In this document: positions 8,162-16,308 of the stretch, piece after piece
Layout: the number at the start of each line of letters is the position of its first letter
Numbering within the stretch: the stretch's first letter is position 1
NCBI GenBank assembly: GCA_937921935.1
Contig: CAKZWQ010000018.1
Location: forward strand, 22,885-86,884
DNA length: 64,000 bases
DNA from: an uncultured Gammaproteobacteria bacterium
Lineage (GTDB): Bacteria; Pseudomonadota; Gammaproteobacteria; Steroidobacterales; GCA-2729495
Reading direction: 5' to 3'
Program-made: the position numbers and the translations under genes
The notes under the pieces: model-generated
Databases searched by the model: none
What the model was told of the DNA's origin: nothing
The model's input: the letters and a program-made list of their open reading frames with translations, nothing else

Positions 8162-10168
8162 ATGTCCGGGCCTGCCTCGAGTTCACAAATCAGCCAGCGA
8201 CAGCAACTGGCCTGCTTTGGTCTGGCTTTCATGCTCGTGGGCGTCTTTGGCGTCTACCTGAAGCAGGTGTTTCTGCAGCAAACTTCGGGCATTTTGCTGG
8301 CGTCACGTTTTCTGGGCTATGTCAGTCAGCAGGACTGGCCGCTGATGAGCCGGCTCTCCCTGTTCGCGCAGGATTTGCTGATCAATATGGTCTTGTGGCC
8401 CTTAGTGGCTATTGTGCTCATCGCCTGGTTGCGGCCGGCCTTCCGGATCGTCCTCGCTTTTAGTCTGAGCACGACCGCGACCGTCGTTATCTATGCCGGG
8501 CTTTTGTCACTGGGAAACACCGGGTACTTTATTAATTTTTCCATGATGGCAGACGCGCTGGCCTGGGTCGGTGCGCATCCTGAGGATTTTCCGGAATATG
8601 CCAGTCTCGGCAGTCTGGTCAAATTATTCCTGATTCTCGGCGCCGTGTTCGGAATCTTGCTGTTGCCTACCCTGGCCACTTTCGGCGGCGGGTTTTTCCG
8701 CATCCTGGTCAGGCTGGCAGGCGGCCTGTGCCTTGTTTTACTTACTATCACCCTGTTTGCCTGGTTCTTGCTTCTAAACAATCAGGATTTCGAATTGCCT
8801 CAGCAGCGCGCGGCAACCTGGTTGATGATCGACAACCTGTTTGACACGGGCAAGGGGGCAGGCGAGTTCGCCGGTATGGGCGAGCGTGAATTGATGGCGG
8901 AATATCGGGCGCTGACGAAGGCCGCGCCGAGTCCTGAGAGAACTCCGTTTTCGGGCAAGCAACCTAATAGTGACGTCATATTTTTTGTTCTGGAAACGGC
9001 AAACTACACTAGCTTATTGCGTCGCGGTGGCCTGGAGACTCTGCCTGTTCTGGCCAGCCTGTCTGAACGATCCCTGGTTGGTCGTAACCATCAGTCCACC
9101 TACCCTTATTCCATTGATGCGCTGTTTTCAGTCTTTAGCGGTTTATATCCGGTAGAAATCCGCAAGCGTTTCCTTGCGGATGGGCGGTTACCGTCTCGTC
9201 TTGGCCTGCTGAACATGCTGCGTGACCAGGGGTACGTCACCAACCGATATGCCTATCAGGACACCCTCGATGCAGATTCCCGTATGTTCGAATTACTGGG
9301 AGAGTCTGATTTTTTCGCGGCCGATCTGCCGGGGCGGACAGACGACGCGGGTGCCCGGGCCGCCCTGGCTGAGATCACGGCCATGTATGGCGAAATATCT
9401 GCCGAGCGTCGATCACGGTTGACACGGCATCTGGCGATCGACCTGGCAGGATTGCGGCAGATGAAGTCGGACATTGGGTCCTGGAAGCAGTCCGGCCAGA
9501 ATTTCGGCGCGGTTTTTCTCCCCATTCTTGGCCATGCGCCCTGGCCCGATTTCGCCGGTGCCGGAGATTTAGTCGACCAGGGAAGAGTGTTGCTGGAAAT
9601 TCAGGATGCCTGGCTCGGGGAACTGGTGGCGCTTCTGGACAGCAATGACTGGCTGGAAGACACGATAATAGTTGTGGTGGCGGATCATGGTCTGCGGACC
9701 CGGGCTGAAGATCCGACGCTGCCTGTTGGTACCCTCAGTGACCGCACATTTCATGTGCCCTTGCAGATTTATGCGCCACGTGCCTTTGCTGGCAGGCTCA
9801 ATGTTGACCTCCTGACGTCCCACGTGGATATCGCGCCTACTATCCTGGATCTGTTGGGCCTGGGTCAGCCTGATAATTTAATGCAGGGATCACCCCTCTA
9901 CGCGCCGGAAATCGAGCAGCGTACGACTTTCCTGTTGGCCCGGGATTACCTTGGGGTTGATGGCTTTCATCGACGCGGTCGCTACTACTTTCAGCAAAGC
10001 CTCACCGGTATGAGTTTTGCGGCCGGTAATCTGGGCATGGTGCCGGGTGAAGCCGTGCTCGTAGACGGCGAAGATCAAGAGTATGTCAGCGGCACGCTCA
10101 GGCGCTTCTACCAGATGCAGCGTCGAGTGGCCGAATTGATCGCGCTGCCCGACGATCGCAGGGATTAG
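8162..10168 (+). CDS. LTA synthase/sulfatase-type membrane enzyme (alkaline phosphatase superfamily)
   Basis: A 668-residue protein with about five N-terminal membrane segments (residues about 15-210) and a periplasmic alkaline-phosphatase-superfamily domain. Visible motifs: VIFFVLETANY (metal-binding E), the nucleophile region STYPYSIDALFSVFSGLYP (Ser317 or a neighbouring Thr/Ser), LGHAPW, VVADHG (D508, H509 metal ligands) and FHVPLQIYAP. This is the layout of LtaS, OpgB and phosphoethanolamine transferases, which move phospho-groups from lipids to sugars. In this operon it may modify the same envelope polymer that the ligase-carrier-MBOAT set acylates. The donor and acceptor are unknown. 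Confidence 0.75.
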   Translation: MSGPASSSQISQRQQLACFGLAFMLVGVFGVYLKQVFLQQTSGILLASRFLGYVSQQDWPLMSRLSLFAQDLLINMVLWPLVAIVLIAWLRPAFRIVLAFSLSTTATVVIYAGLLSLGNTGYFINFSMMADALAWVGAHPEDFPEYASLGSLVKLFLILGAVFGILLLPTLATFGGGFFRILVRLAGGLCLVLLTITLFAWFLLLNNQDFELPQQRAATWLMIDNLFDTGKGAGEFAGMGERELMAEYRALTKAAPSPERTPFSGKQPNSDVIFFVLETANYTSLLRRGGLETLPVLASLSERSLVGRNHQSTYPYSIDALFSVFSGLYPVEIRKRFLADGRLPSRLGLLNMLRDQGYVTNRYAYQDTLDADSRMFELLGESDFFAADLPGRTDDAGARAALAEITAMYGEISAERRSRLTRHLAIDLAGLRQMKSDIGSWKQSGQNFGAVFLPILGHAPWPDFAGAGDLVDQGRVLLEIQDAWLGELVALLDSNDWLEDTIIVVVADHGLRTRAEDPTLPVGTLSDRTFHVPLQIYAPRAFAGRLNVDLLTSHVDIAPTILDLLGLGQPDNLMQGSPLYAPEIEQRTTFLLARDYLGVDGFHRRGRYYFQQSLTGMSFAAGNLGMVPGEAVLVDGEDQEYVSGTLRRFYQMQRRVAELIALPDDRRD

Positions 10169-10175
10169 GGGTTGA

Positions 10176-10391
10176 TGTGCTGCGGGCGCCGGGGCCGGCG
10201 TGGAGATCGGCGACACTTTCACGGTTGGCCATGCGATCCGGGAGCTGTTTGATCCGGCCAGCGGCATCGTGCTGGGCAAGATCGAGGAGCAGCTGGTGCA
10301 GGCGCAGGTCGAACAGGTCATGCCGACCTGCGCCGTGGCCCGAATAGTGGGCAACTTCCCCATCAACCGCGGTGACTTGTTGCATCAGTAA
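10176..10391 (+). pseudogene. remnant of a larger gene, FlgT/CsgG-like C-terminal piece
   Basis: After a TGA at 10173 the frame reads AGAGVEIGDTFTVGHAIRELFD, then PASGIVLGKIEEQLVQAQVEQV and ends PINRGDLLHQ. This is the style of the C-terminal beta domain of FlgT/CsgG-type secreted or periplasmic proteins (GD-x-F-V, D-P-x-T-G-x-V-L-G, R-G-D). There is no plausible start with a ribosome binding site; only an internal GTG at 10200. A perfect terminator follows at 10437, as expected for the end of a once full-length gene. I read it as the decayed 3' end of a deleted gene. A very small live gene cannot be excluded. Confidence 0.45.
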
Positions 10392-10436
10392 GGTGGTCGG
10401 CCGGGTCGGCCCTGGCCGACGCCAGACCCCGCCCAA

Positions 10437-10462
10437 GGGCCCCGAAACCGGGGCCCTTTTTT
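10437..10462 (+). terminator. rho-independent terminator
   Basis: A perfect 8-bp GC stem (GGGCCCCG / CGGGGCCC) with an AAAC loop is followed by six T. It sits after the gene remnant and isolates the ligase-MBOAT cassette from the lipoprotein gene. Confidence 0.9.
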
Positions 10463-10563
10463 ATTGCCGGGACAGTCCCTTGGGGTTGGCGAAGGTGTCC
10501 CCCTATTGTCCTAGGCGAGCCCAGCCCGTAAAGTGCCGACCTTCTCCGGTCCGGGATATTTCC

Positions 10564-11946
10564 ATGCGCCGTGTCGCACCCTTGTTGCTGTTGTGCATTG
10601 CCCTGGTGGGTTGCGATGACCTGTCTGACAGCCTGAATCGCGAGGGCGATATTCAGACCCTGCATGCGATTCCCGATGTGGGTCAGACAAGCTATTTTTT
10701 ACGCGATTTCGTGCAGGCAATCCTGGACTACAGTGACAGCACGAATTTCTTGCGGGTAGCTACCGGTAACTATCCGGTCCGTTTCATCACCGACGCCGTA
10801 AATGATAATGAGCCCCGCACCTTGCTGGAGTTCAATGCCATCGTCGAGGCCGATCAGCAATACACCTATGTACTGACCGGGACATCGGCCGCGCCGGGGC
10901 TGACAACCTGGCAACGTGACCTGCGCAGCTTCGAAGACGATACGGTACTGGCCACCCAATACGGCCATGTTGCGAGGACTTCGGCAGGGCCTGTCGGTCC
11001 GCTTGATTTTTATCTGGAGGCGGCGGGCGCCAATTTGCCCGGCGCGACGCCGCGCGCGAGCCTGTCCTACGGGGAGGCGCTGGCTGACGTCGACCTCGCT
11101 CCCGGCGTCGACTATGTGCTGACCCTGACCACCCAGGGCAACGTGGCCGATATTCTTTATCAATCCTCGCCCTTTGAACTGACCGGGGCAACCAATGTGC
11201 TGTTTGCTGCCCTGGATGGCGCAGGCGTCGGCACGGCGCCATTTTTTGTGCGCGTGCTGGGCGACCCGTTGACCTTTGCCTTGCCTGATGCCTTGTCGCC
11301 GCCGCAGTTACGTGCGGTGCATGCTTCCCAGGATACGGGCGCGGTGGACTACTTTATCGATGATGAAATGCTCACGAGCGCCTTCATCACTAACGTCAGC
11401 TTTAAAGAAGTGACCGGCTATCAGCCGAATGCGCCTGAAGGCGCCGACCTGGAACTGGATGTGACTCTGACGGGTGACACGAATGTGCTGGCCGAAGGCC
11501 TGCTAACCCTGGTGAACGGGCGACAGAATTCGGTGTACCTGGTTGGCACCAACGCCTTACCAAGCACGGATCAATTGTTTGACGATAATCGTCGCCTGGC
11601 GGATTTCGCGAAACTCAGGATCTATTCGGGCGTCACTAACTATTCCTCTGTTGATGTCTATCTCGTCCCGGATGGCGCCGACTACACACTTTTCTTCCCG
11701 ACAGTGCCCAGCCTGCCTTTCGCGGCTGACACGGATTACCTGGAGTTCGATCCGGATGCGGATCCTGAAACGCCCGTGGTGGATGCCTATGATGTGTATG
11801 TCACAGCGGCCAATTCCCCCAGCACCCTGCTGGCAGGCCCGGTGGATGCTGCCCTGGCTGCCGGAGACGTGTCGGGTATTGTGATTGTCGATACCGATAC
11901 GACGGATACGGTAGATCTGGTTTTGCTCGACGACCTGGCGCCCTGA
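10564..11946 (+). CDS. DUF4397-type lipoprotein
   Basis: A 460-residue precursor from ATG 10564. The signal peptide MRRVAPLLLLCIALVGC ends in a lipobox (L14-V15-G16-C17), so Cys17 would be lipidated. Asp at +2 and +3 (CDD) suggests inner-membrane retention by the Lol rule known from enterics. The mature part has repeated beta-rich modules of about 100 residues; LRAVHASQDTGAVDYFIDD and the earlier LHAIPDVGQTSYFLRDF are DUF4397 signatures. The frame extends upstream to 10372, but only 10564 gives a signal peptide. Function is unknown; these are surface or periplasmic proteins. Confidence 0.8.
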   Translation: MRRVAPLLLLCIALVGCDDLSDSLNREGDIQTLHAIPDVGQTSYFLRDFVQAILDYSDSTNFLRVATGNYPVRFITDAVNDNEPRTLLEFNAIVEADQQYTYVLTGTSAAPGLTTWQRDLRSFEDDTVLATQYGHVARTSAGPVGPLDFYLEAAGANLPGATPRASLSYGEALADVDLAPGVDYVLTLTTQGNVADILYQSSPFELTGATNVLFAALDGAGVGTAPFFVRVLGDPLTFALPDALSPPQLRAVHASQDTGAVDYFIDDEMLTSAFITNVSFKEVTGYQPNAPEGADLELDVTLTGDTNVLAEGLLTLVNGRQNSVYLVGTNALPSTDQLFDDNRRLADFAKLRIYSGVTNYSSVDVYLVPDGADYTLFFPTVPSLPFAADTDYLEFDPDADPETPVVDAYDVYVTAANSPSTLLAGPVDAALAAGDVSGIVIVDTDTTDTVDLVLLDDLAP

Positions 11947-11954
11947 GTCAGGGC

Positions 11955-12125
11955 TTAGGGCGAATTGCGCCGATAGAAGTGCACGGTTTTTTCGGCCGAA
12001 TCGGCCTTGTCTGAGCAGCAACTGGCCTCGGTCGCCGCCGGTTTGCGCCAGCGCCGATACAAACCAAAACCCACCACGACCACCACGATGGTCAGAGCAA
12101 TCAATTCCTGCCAGCCGGGACTCAT
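11955..12125 (-). CDS. small FeoB-associated membrane protein
   Basis: A 56-residue frame starting at ATG 12125, four bases after the feoB stop. It has one N-terminal membrane helix (WQELIALTIVVVVVGFGLYRRW) followed by a short cytoplasmic tail containing an adjacent cysteine pair (ASCCSDKADS). This matches the layout of the FeoB-associated Cys-rich membrane proteins found downstream of feoB, although those usually have more cysteines. Its position gives an feoA-feoB-small protein order. A role in Fe2+ uptake or FeoB assembly is inferred from context. It was read directly from the sequence because it is short. Confidence 0.7.
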   Translation of the reverse strand: MSPGWQELIALTIVVVVVGFGLYRRWRKPAATEASCCSDKADSAEKTVHFYRRNSP

Positions 12126-12129
12126 AAGT

Positions 12130-14295
12130 TCACAATAACTGATAGCACAGCGCCGCGCCTGCGTAGCCCAGGCCGGTCATGTAGAGCCATGCGCCCACGG
12201 GCCATTTCCAGCTGCGGGTTTCCCGCCCGATGACGGCCACCGTGGCGGCACACTGCAGGCAGAAGGCATAGAAGACCAGCAGGCCCAGCACCATGGGCAG
12301 GTTGAAGACGAGGCGACCATCGGGGTGCCTGGCCTCGCGCAGTCGCCCCACCAGGGCGTTTTCATTGGCTTCCGGATCACCCACCGCATAGATGGTTCCC
12401 AGCACTGCGATAACGACTTCCCGGGCCGGAAAGCTGGCGATGACGGCCGCCGTGATTTTCCAGTCCCAGCCCAGGGGCCGAAATACCGGGGCCACGCTTT
12501 GGCCCATGCGCCCGAGCAGACTTTGCTCCAGGTAGGCCGCTGTTTCCTGTTCCTCAATGCCGGCCAGGGCCGTATCCAGGGCAGCGCCGCTGAACTGGCT
12601 GGCCGCAACACTGCGCTGGGTGTCGAAACTTGCGGCGATCTCGGGCGGCCGCGGAAAGTACGCCAGGGCCCAGATCAGCACCGCCACGGTAAAGATCACG
12701 GTGCCGGCGCGCACCAGGAAAATTTTGGCACGGGACAGTAACTTGATGCCCAGGCTTTTCAGGCTCGGCAGTCGATAGGGCGGCAGTTCGATCAGAAAAG
12801 TGGGGGTAGGTCCGCTAAGCAGGGTGCGTTTCAATAACAGGGCAGTGAGAATGCCGCCGCAGATGCCGAGCAAATAAAGACCAAACAGCACCAGGCCCTG
12901 CAGATTGATCAGGCCACCCAGAAAATATTGCTCCGGTACGAAGGCAGCAATCAGCAGGGCGTAAACCGGCAGCCGGGCCGAACAGGTCATGAAGGGAGCG
13001 GCCAGGATGGTTGCGAAACGATCGCGCTCTTCGGGTATGACCCGCGTGGCGAGAATGCCTGGAACCGCGCAGGCAAAACTCGACAGCATGGGAATGAAGG
13101 ACTGCCCCGACAAGCCAACGCTGCGCATGAGCCGATCCATCATGAAGGCTGCTCGCGGCATGTAACCGGAGTCTTCCAGAAAAATGATGCAGGCAAAAAG
13201 AATAAGAATCTGGGGCAGAAAAATAACCACACTGCCCACGCCGGCGATAACCCCGTCGACTAACAGACTGCTCAGTGCGCCCGGTGGCAGCCGCTCCAGC
13301 AGATAACTACTCAGGCTCGCGGCACCACCATCGATAAGATCCATCATGGGCGCCGCCCAGGAAAACACGGCCTGAAAAACAGACGCCATGACAAACAGGA
13401 ACAGCAGTGAGCCGATCACCGGCTGATTGGTGATGGCATCCAGGCGGTCGCCCAGGGTGCGTGCCTGAGGTGCCCGGGTTTCCGCTTTATCCATGAGGGT
13501 GTGGATCTTGTCATAGCGGGCCTTGGCTTCCATGGCAGCCAGGGAGCTGCCGGCTGCCAGGCGCAAGCGCAGGTCCTCAATTTCTTCGACGATGGCCGGG
13601 TCGGCCGTAAAGCTCACCCGCCTTTCGGCGATGCCGCCCTGGTCAATCAGGGCGCGCTCGACTTCATAGGCCGTCAGATGCGAGCCCTGGACCTGGAGTT
13701 TTTCCGCCAGCCCCTGGGCGCCGGCATGCACTGCCGGGAGCAGTGGTTCAATTGCGGGTGGTGTGGTGCCCATGGCCGCAAAGACCGCGCTGCGCAGTTG
13801 CTCCAGGTTCTGGCCCGATGCCGCCGACACGGGCACGACGTGAATCCCCAGAGAGTCGGCGATGGCCTGGTGATCCAGGCTGATGCCCTGGCGCTCTGCC
13901 AGGTCCGACATGTTCAGGGCCAGCACCACGGGCAGTCCGAGCTCCGTCAGCTGGGTGACCAGAAACAGGTTGCGTCGCAGGTTGGTGGCATCGGCAACGG
14001 CAAGGATGACGCGGGGTTTTTGCAGGTCTTCAACGTGGCCGAGGAGGGCATCCACGGCAATGACTTCGTCCGGCGACTGGGCGGCCAGGGAGTAAACGCC
14101 TGGCAGATCCACCAGGTGCAATTCACGGCCGTCCTGGGTCAGCACACCCGAGTGTCGCTCCACGGTGACGCCGGGGTAGTTCGCGGTTTTCTGTTTCAGC
14201 CCGGTCAGGGCATTGAACAGGGTGCTTTTGCCGGTGTTGGGATTACCGATCAGGGCGACGACCGGGGCGTCACCCGCGGTGGCGCTAGCCACTCG
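12130..14295 (-). CDS. feoB: ferrous iron transporter FeoB
   Basis: A 721-residue protein from GTG 14295, which overlaps the feoA stop (GTGGCTAG). The N-terminal GTPase has G1 GNPNTGKST (residues 16-24), switch I YPGVTVE, G3 DLPGVYSL and G4 NMSD. The Gly-rich gate helices follow, with the known FeoB stretches EDSGYMPRAAFMMD and FIPMLSSFACAVPGILATR (CAVPG), then TCSARLPVYALL. It imports Fe2+ across the inner membrane using a G-protein-gated pore. An in-frame upstream GTG at 14376 would put 27 residues inside feoA and is rejected. The operon has a Fur box at 14565. Confidence 0.95.
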   Translation of the reverse strand, partial: RVASATAGDAPVVALIGNPNTGKSTLFNALTGLKQKTANYPGVTVERHSGVLTQDGRELHLVDLPGVYSLAAQSPDEVIAVDALLGHVEDLQKPRVILAVADATNLRRNLFLVTQLTELGLPVVLALNMSDLAERQGISLDHQAIADSLGIHVVPVSAASGQNLEQLRSAVFAAMGTTPPAIEPLLPAVHAGAQGLAEKLQVQGSHLTAYEVERALIDQGGIAERRVSFTADPAIVEEIEDLRLRLAAGSSLAAMEAKARYDKIHTLMDKAETRAPQARTLGDRLDAITNQPVIGSLLFLFVMASVFQAVFSWAAPMMDLIDGGAASLSSYLLERLPPGALSSLLVDGVIAGVGSVVIFLPQILILFACIIFLEDSGYMPRAAFMMDRLMRSVGLSGQSFIPMLSSFACAVPGILATRVIPEERDRFATILAAPFMTCSARLPVYALLIAAFVPEQYFLGGLINLQGLVLFGLYLLGICGGILTALLLKRTLLSGPTPTFLIELPPYRLPSLKSLGIKLLSRAKIFLVRAGTVIFTVAVLIWALAYFPRPPEIAASFDTQRSVAASQFSGAALDTALAGIEEQETAAYLEQSLLGRMGQSVAPVFRPLGWDWKITAAVIASFPAREVVIAVLGTIYAVGDPEANENALVGRLREARHPDGRLVFNLPMVLGLLVFYAFCLQCAATVAVIGRETRSWKWPVGAWLYMTGLGYAGAALCYQLL

Positions 14296-14518
14296 CGCTG
14301 CCGACGGATACCCGTCGTGCTTCGTCCCGGCGCAGGGACAGGGCCGAGCCCATGACTTCAATTTCGATGGGGTCACCGCCCAGGGCGCGGCGCGTCACCT
14401 GAATGATGGTGCCTTCCAGCAAGCCCAGGGCCATCAGGCGCTGGGCCAGGGGGTCTTCACCACTCACGGCTTTGATCGTGGCGCGTTCGCCATTTTTCAG
14501 CTTGTCCAGCGTCGTCAT
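14285..14518 (-). CDS. feoA: ferrous iron transport protein FeoA
   Basis: A 77-residue SH3-like FeoA domain from ATG 14518 (MTTLDKLKNGERATIKAVSG, then LAQRLMALGLLEGTIIQV). It is a cytosolic partner of FeoB. The family length is about 75 residues, which supports this start rather than the frame beginning at 14548. Its end overlaps the GTG start of feoB. A strong Fur-box match lies 47 bases upstream of the start, so iron starvation should switch on the operon. Confidence 0.93.
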   Translation of the reverse strand: MTTLDKLKNGERATIKAVSGEDPLAQRLMALGLLEGTIIQVTRRALGGDPIEIEVMGSALSLRRDEARRVSVGSASG

Positions 14519-14564
14519 GCAGTCCAGCCGGGCAAACGGTGCCCGCAATGGCCGGAAGCTTAAA

Positions 14565-14579
14565 TGAGAATGATTATCA
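14565..14579. promoter_or_regulatory. Fur box upstream of feoA
   Basis: TGAGAATGATTATCA matches the 7-1-7 Fur consensus TGATAATnATTATCA at 13 of 14 positions and lies directly upstream of feoA. This is the expected iron-repressed control site for the feo operon. Confidence 0.85.
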
Positions 14580-14611
14580 AGTACAGGAACGCCCGGTAGA
14601 CCGGGTTGCGG

Positions 14612-15748
14612 CTAGCTGGCGCGCCGCGTGGGTTTCGGCTTCTTGATCTCGGCCTCGTAGGCGCGCCCGAATTCTTCGTTGAAGGGCTCGGGCATGTGCC
14701 CTTCTTCATGATGGGTCAGCACATGGTAAGTCTCTTCGTAGAGTTCCCAGTACTTGAGTTTGTTGGCGCCGGCGAGCAGTCCATTGCGTTTCAGCCCGCG
14801 GTCGAAGCGCGAACGCAGTTCATCGGGGTCGAAACGTTCCAGGTAATCCTGCAGTGCCTGGGACATGGCCTTGAGGGTGGCTTGCTCATGGCGCTGCAGA
14901 TCATTGAAGCTGGCTTTGATGGCATCTTCCGCAGGCAGGTAGGACTCGCTGCGGTCACCAAGCAAGTACTTCAGGGCCTCCGGCACACCGGGCGAGAATT
15001 TCAGCGGGTTGTTCTGTTGCCGGCGAATCAGGGTCTGGGGCAGGCGGAAGTCTTCTTTGGTCTGGGTGCGGGTGTGCAGCAGTTCCATCAGGCCGGCGGT
15101 CATCGCCTGCAGCAGTTGCCCGGCCGTGCGCAGGATGTCCGCCGGCGGCGTGCCGGCCAGATCCCGGGCATTCAGCCCCGCAGCTTCCAGGAGGATGGCG
15201 GCAGCCTGGTCCTGTCCGGGAGCGCCCAGCCCGGGCATGGGGAGTACTTCGCTGAGCTGACTGACCTTGGCCGAGCCTTCGGCCTGGGCCAGATGCTGTT
15301 CCAGGGCATCAGCTTCCACCAGCTTGTCGGCATCCATCAGGGCCAGTTCTACCGACAGGTCTTCCGGCACCTGCTGGGCGCGGACGACTGAGTCGTGCAT
15401 GCCTGCGTCTTCGAGGCCTTCATCTTCCTCAGTCAGTTCTACCCTCATCTCGAACTCGCCGATGCGAATACGATCGCCGTCGAACAGGCGCTGGGGGTGG
15501 CCTTTGCCCACCGGGGTATCGGCGCCGTTAACGAAGACGCCATTGCGGCTGGTGTCCACCAGGTAATAGGCGCCACCCTGGAAATCCACCAGGGCATGCC
15601 GGCCGGACACGTAGCGGCGCGGGTCGGGCAGCACCCAGTCATTGTCCAGGCTGCGGCCGATGGTGCCGCCACAGGCGACGAAATCACGCGCTTGCTCATC
15701 GCCCAGCAAGTGGGCGTTTTCACTGACAATTTGCAGGCGCAACGGCAT
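14612..15748 (-). CDS. FHA-domain protein, TagH-like (type VI secretion associated)
   Basis: A 378-residue protein from ATG 15748, which has GGAGA six bases upstream; the frame extends to 15814 without support. The N-terminal FHA domain (residues about 20-105) shows GRSLDNDWVLPD and the conserved SGRHA and NGVFVNG, the phosphothreonine-binding loops. The C-terminal half, with LMELLHTRTQTKEDFRLPQT, NNPLKFSPGVPEALKYLL and FDPDELRSRFD, is the T6SS-associated FHA C-terminal domain of TagH/Fha1. No other T6SS gene occurs in the window, so it is either an orphan or works at a distance. FHA proteins pair with Ser/Thr kinases, and two such kinases are encoded elsewhere in the window (30.6 and 59.0 kb). 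Confidence 0.8.
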   Translation of the reverse strand: MPLRLQIVSENAHLLGDEQARDFVACGGTIGRSLDNDWVLPDPRRYVSGRHALVDFQGGAYYLVDTSRNGVFVNGADTPVGKGHPQRLFDGDRIRIGEFEMRVELTEEDEGLEDAGMHDSVVRAQQVPEDLSVELALMDADKLVEADALEQHLAQAEGSAKVSQLSEVLPMPGLGAPGQDQAAAILLEAAGLNARDLAGTPPADILRTAGQLLQAMTAGLMELLHTRTQTKEDFRLPQTLIRRQQNNPLKFSPGVPEALKYLLGDRSESYLPAEDAIKASFNDLQRHEQATLKAMSQALQDYLERFDPDELRSRFDRGLKRNGLLAGANKLKYWELYEETYHVLTHHEEGHMPEPFNEEFGRAYEAEIKKPKPTRRAS

Positions 15749-15879
15749 CCAGGTCTCCCTACTGTTCCAGGTGGCAGGCGCTATCCGACGGATACTCAGC
15801 CTCCCGCAAGCCATGATGCCGTTGCCGGGGCTGGGGTACCCGGCCCTAGTTCACAAAATACCTCCTGCGGCGACTGGGC

Positions 15880-15885
15880 TATAAT
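15880..15885 (+). promoter_or_regulatory. candidate -10 element (TATAAT) before the DUF1820 gene
   Basis: A perfect TATAAT lies 54 bases upstream of the ATG at 15939. No good -35 is seen at 16-18 bases, so the promoter call rests on the -10 alone. Confidence 0.4.
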
Positions 15886-15938
15886 TTATGCCGTTTACCG
15901 GCCCAGACTTGCGGCCTTCGTTTAACAATAATCCCGGG

Positions 15939-16295
15939 ATGAATTCACAGATGACACCCAGTCGTCTCTACAAAGTCGTGTTTCTGAATCAGGGCAAGGT
16001 CTACGAGATCTATGCCCGCAGTGTTTCCCATGGCGGCCTGTTCGGCTTCATCGAAGTTGAGGAACTCGTGTTTGGCGAGCGCACCAGTGTGGTTATCGAT
16101 CCGGGTGAGGAGAAAATCCAGGATGAGTTCGCCGGCGTGAAGCGGACCTACATTCCCGTCCATGCAATTTTGCGTATTGATGAGGTGGAGAAACAGGGCG
16201 TCAGTAAAGTCAGCGATGCTGACAAAGGCAACGTGACCCAGTTCCCCATGCCGGTTTACACGCCGGGTGGACCGGGCGGCGACAAGGGCCGTTGA
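15939..16295 (+). CDS. DUF1820 family protein
   Basis: A 118-residue protein from ATG 15939 (a second in-frame ATG is at 15951). [41 protein letters not shown] and [20 protein letters not shown] are the conserved core of DUF1820, a small soluble family found in many gammaproteobacteria. The function is unknown. It is followed 13 bases after its stop by purL, with which it is probably co-transcribed. Confidence 0.85.
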   Translation: MNSQMTPSRLYKVVFLNQGKVYEIYARSVSHGGLFGFIEVEELVFGERTSVVIDPGEEKIQDEFAGVKRTYIPVHAILRIDEVEKQGVSKVSDADKGNVTQFPMPVYTPGGPGGDKGR

Positions 16296-16308
16296 TGGAA
16301 AGCTGAGC

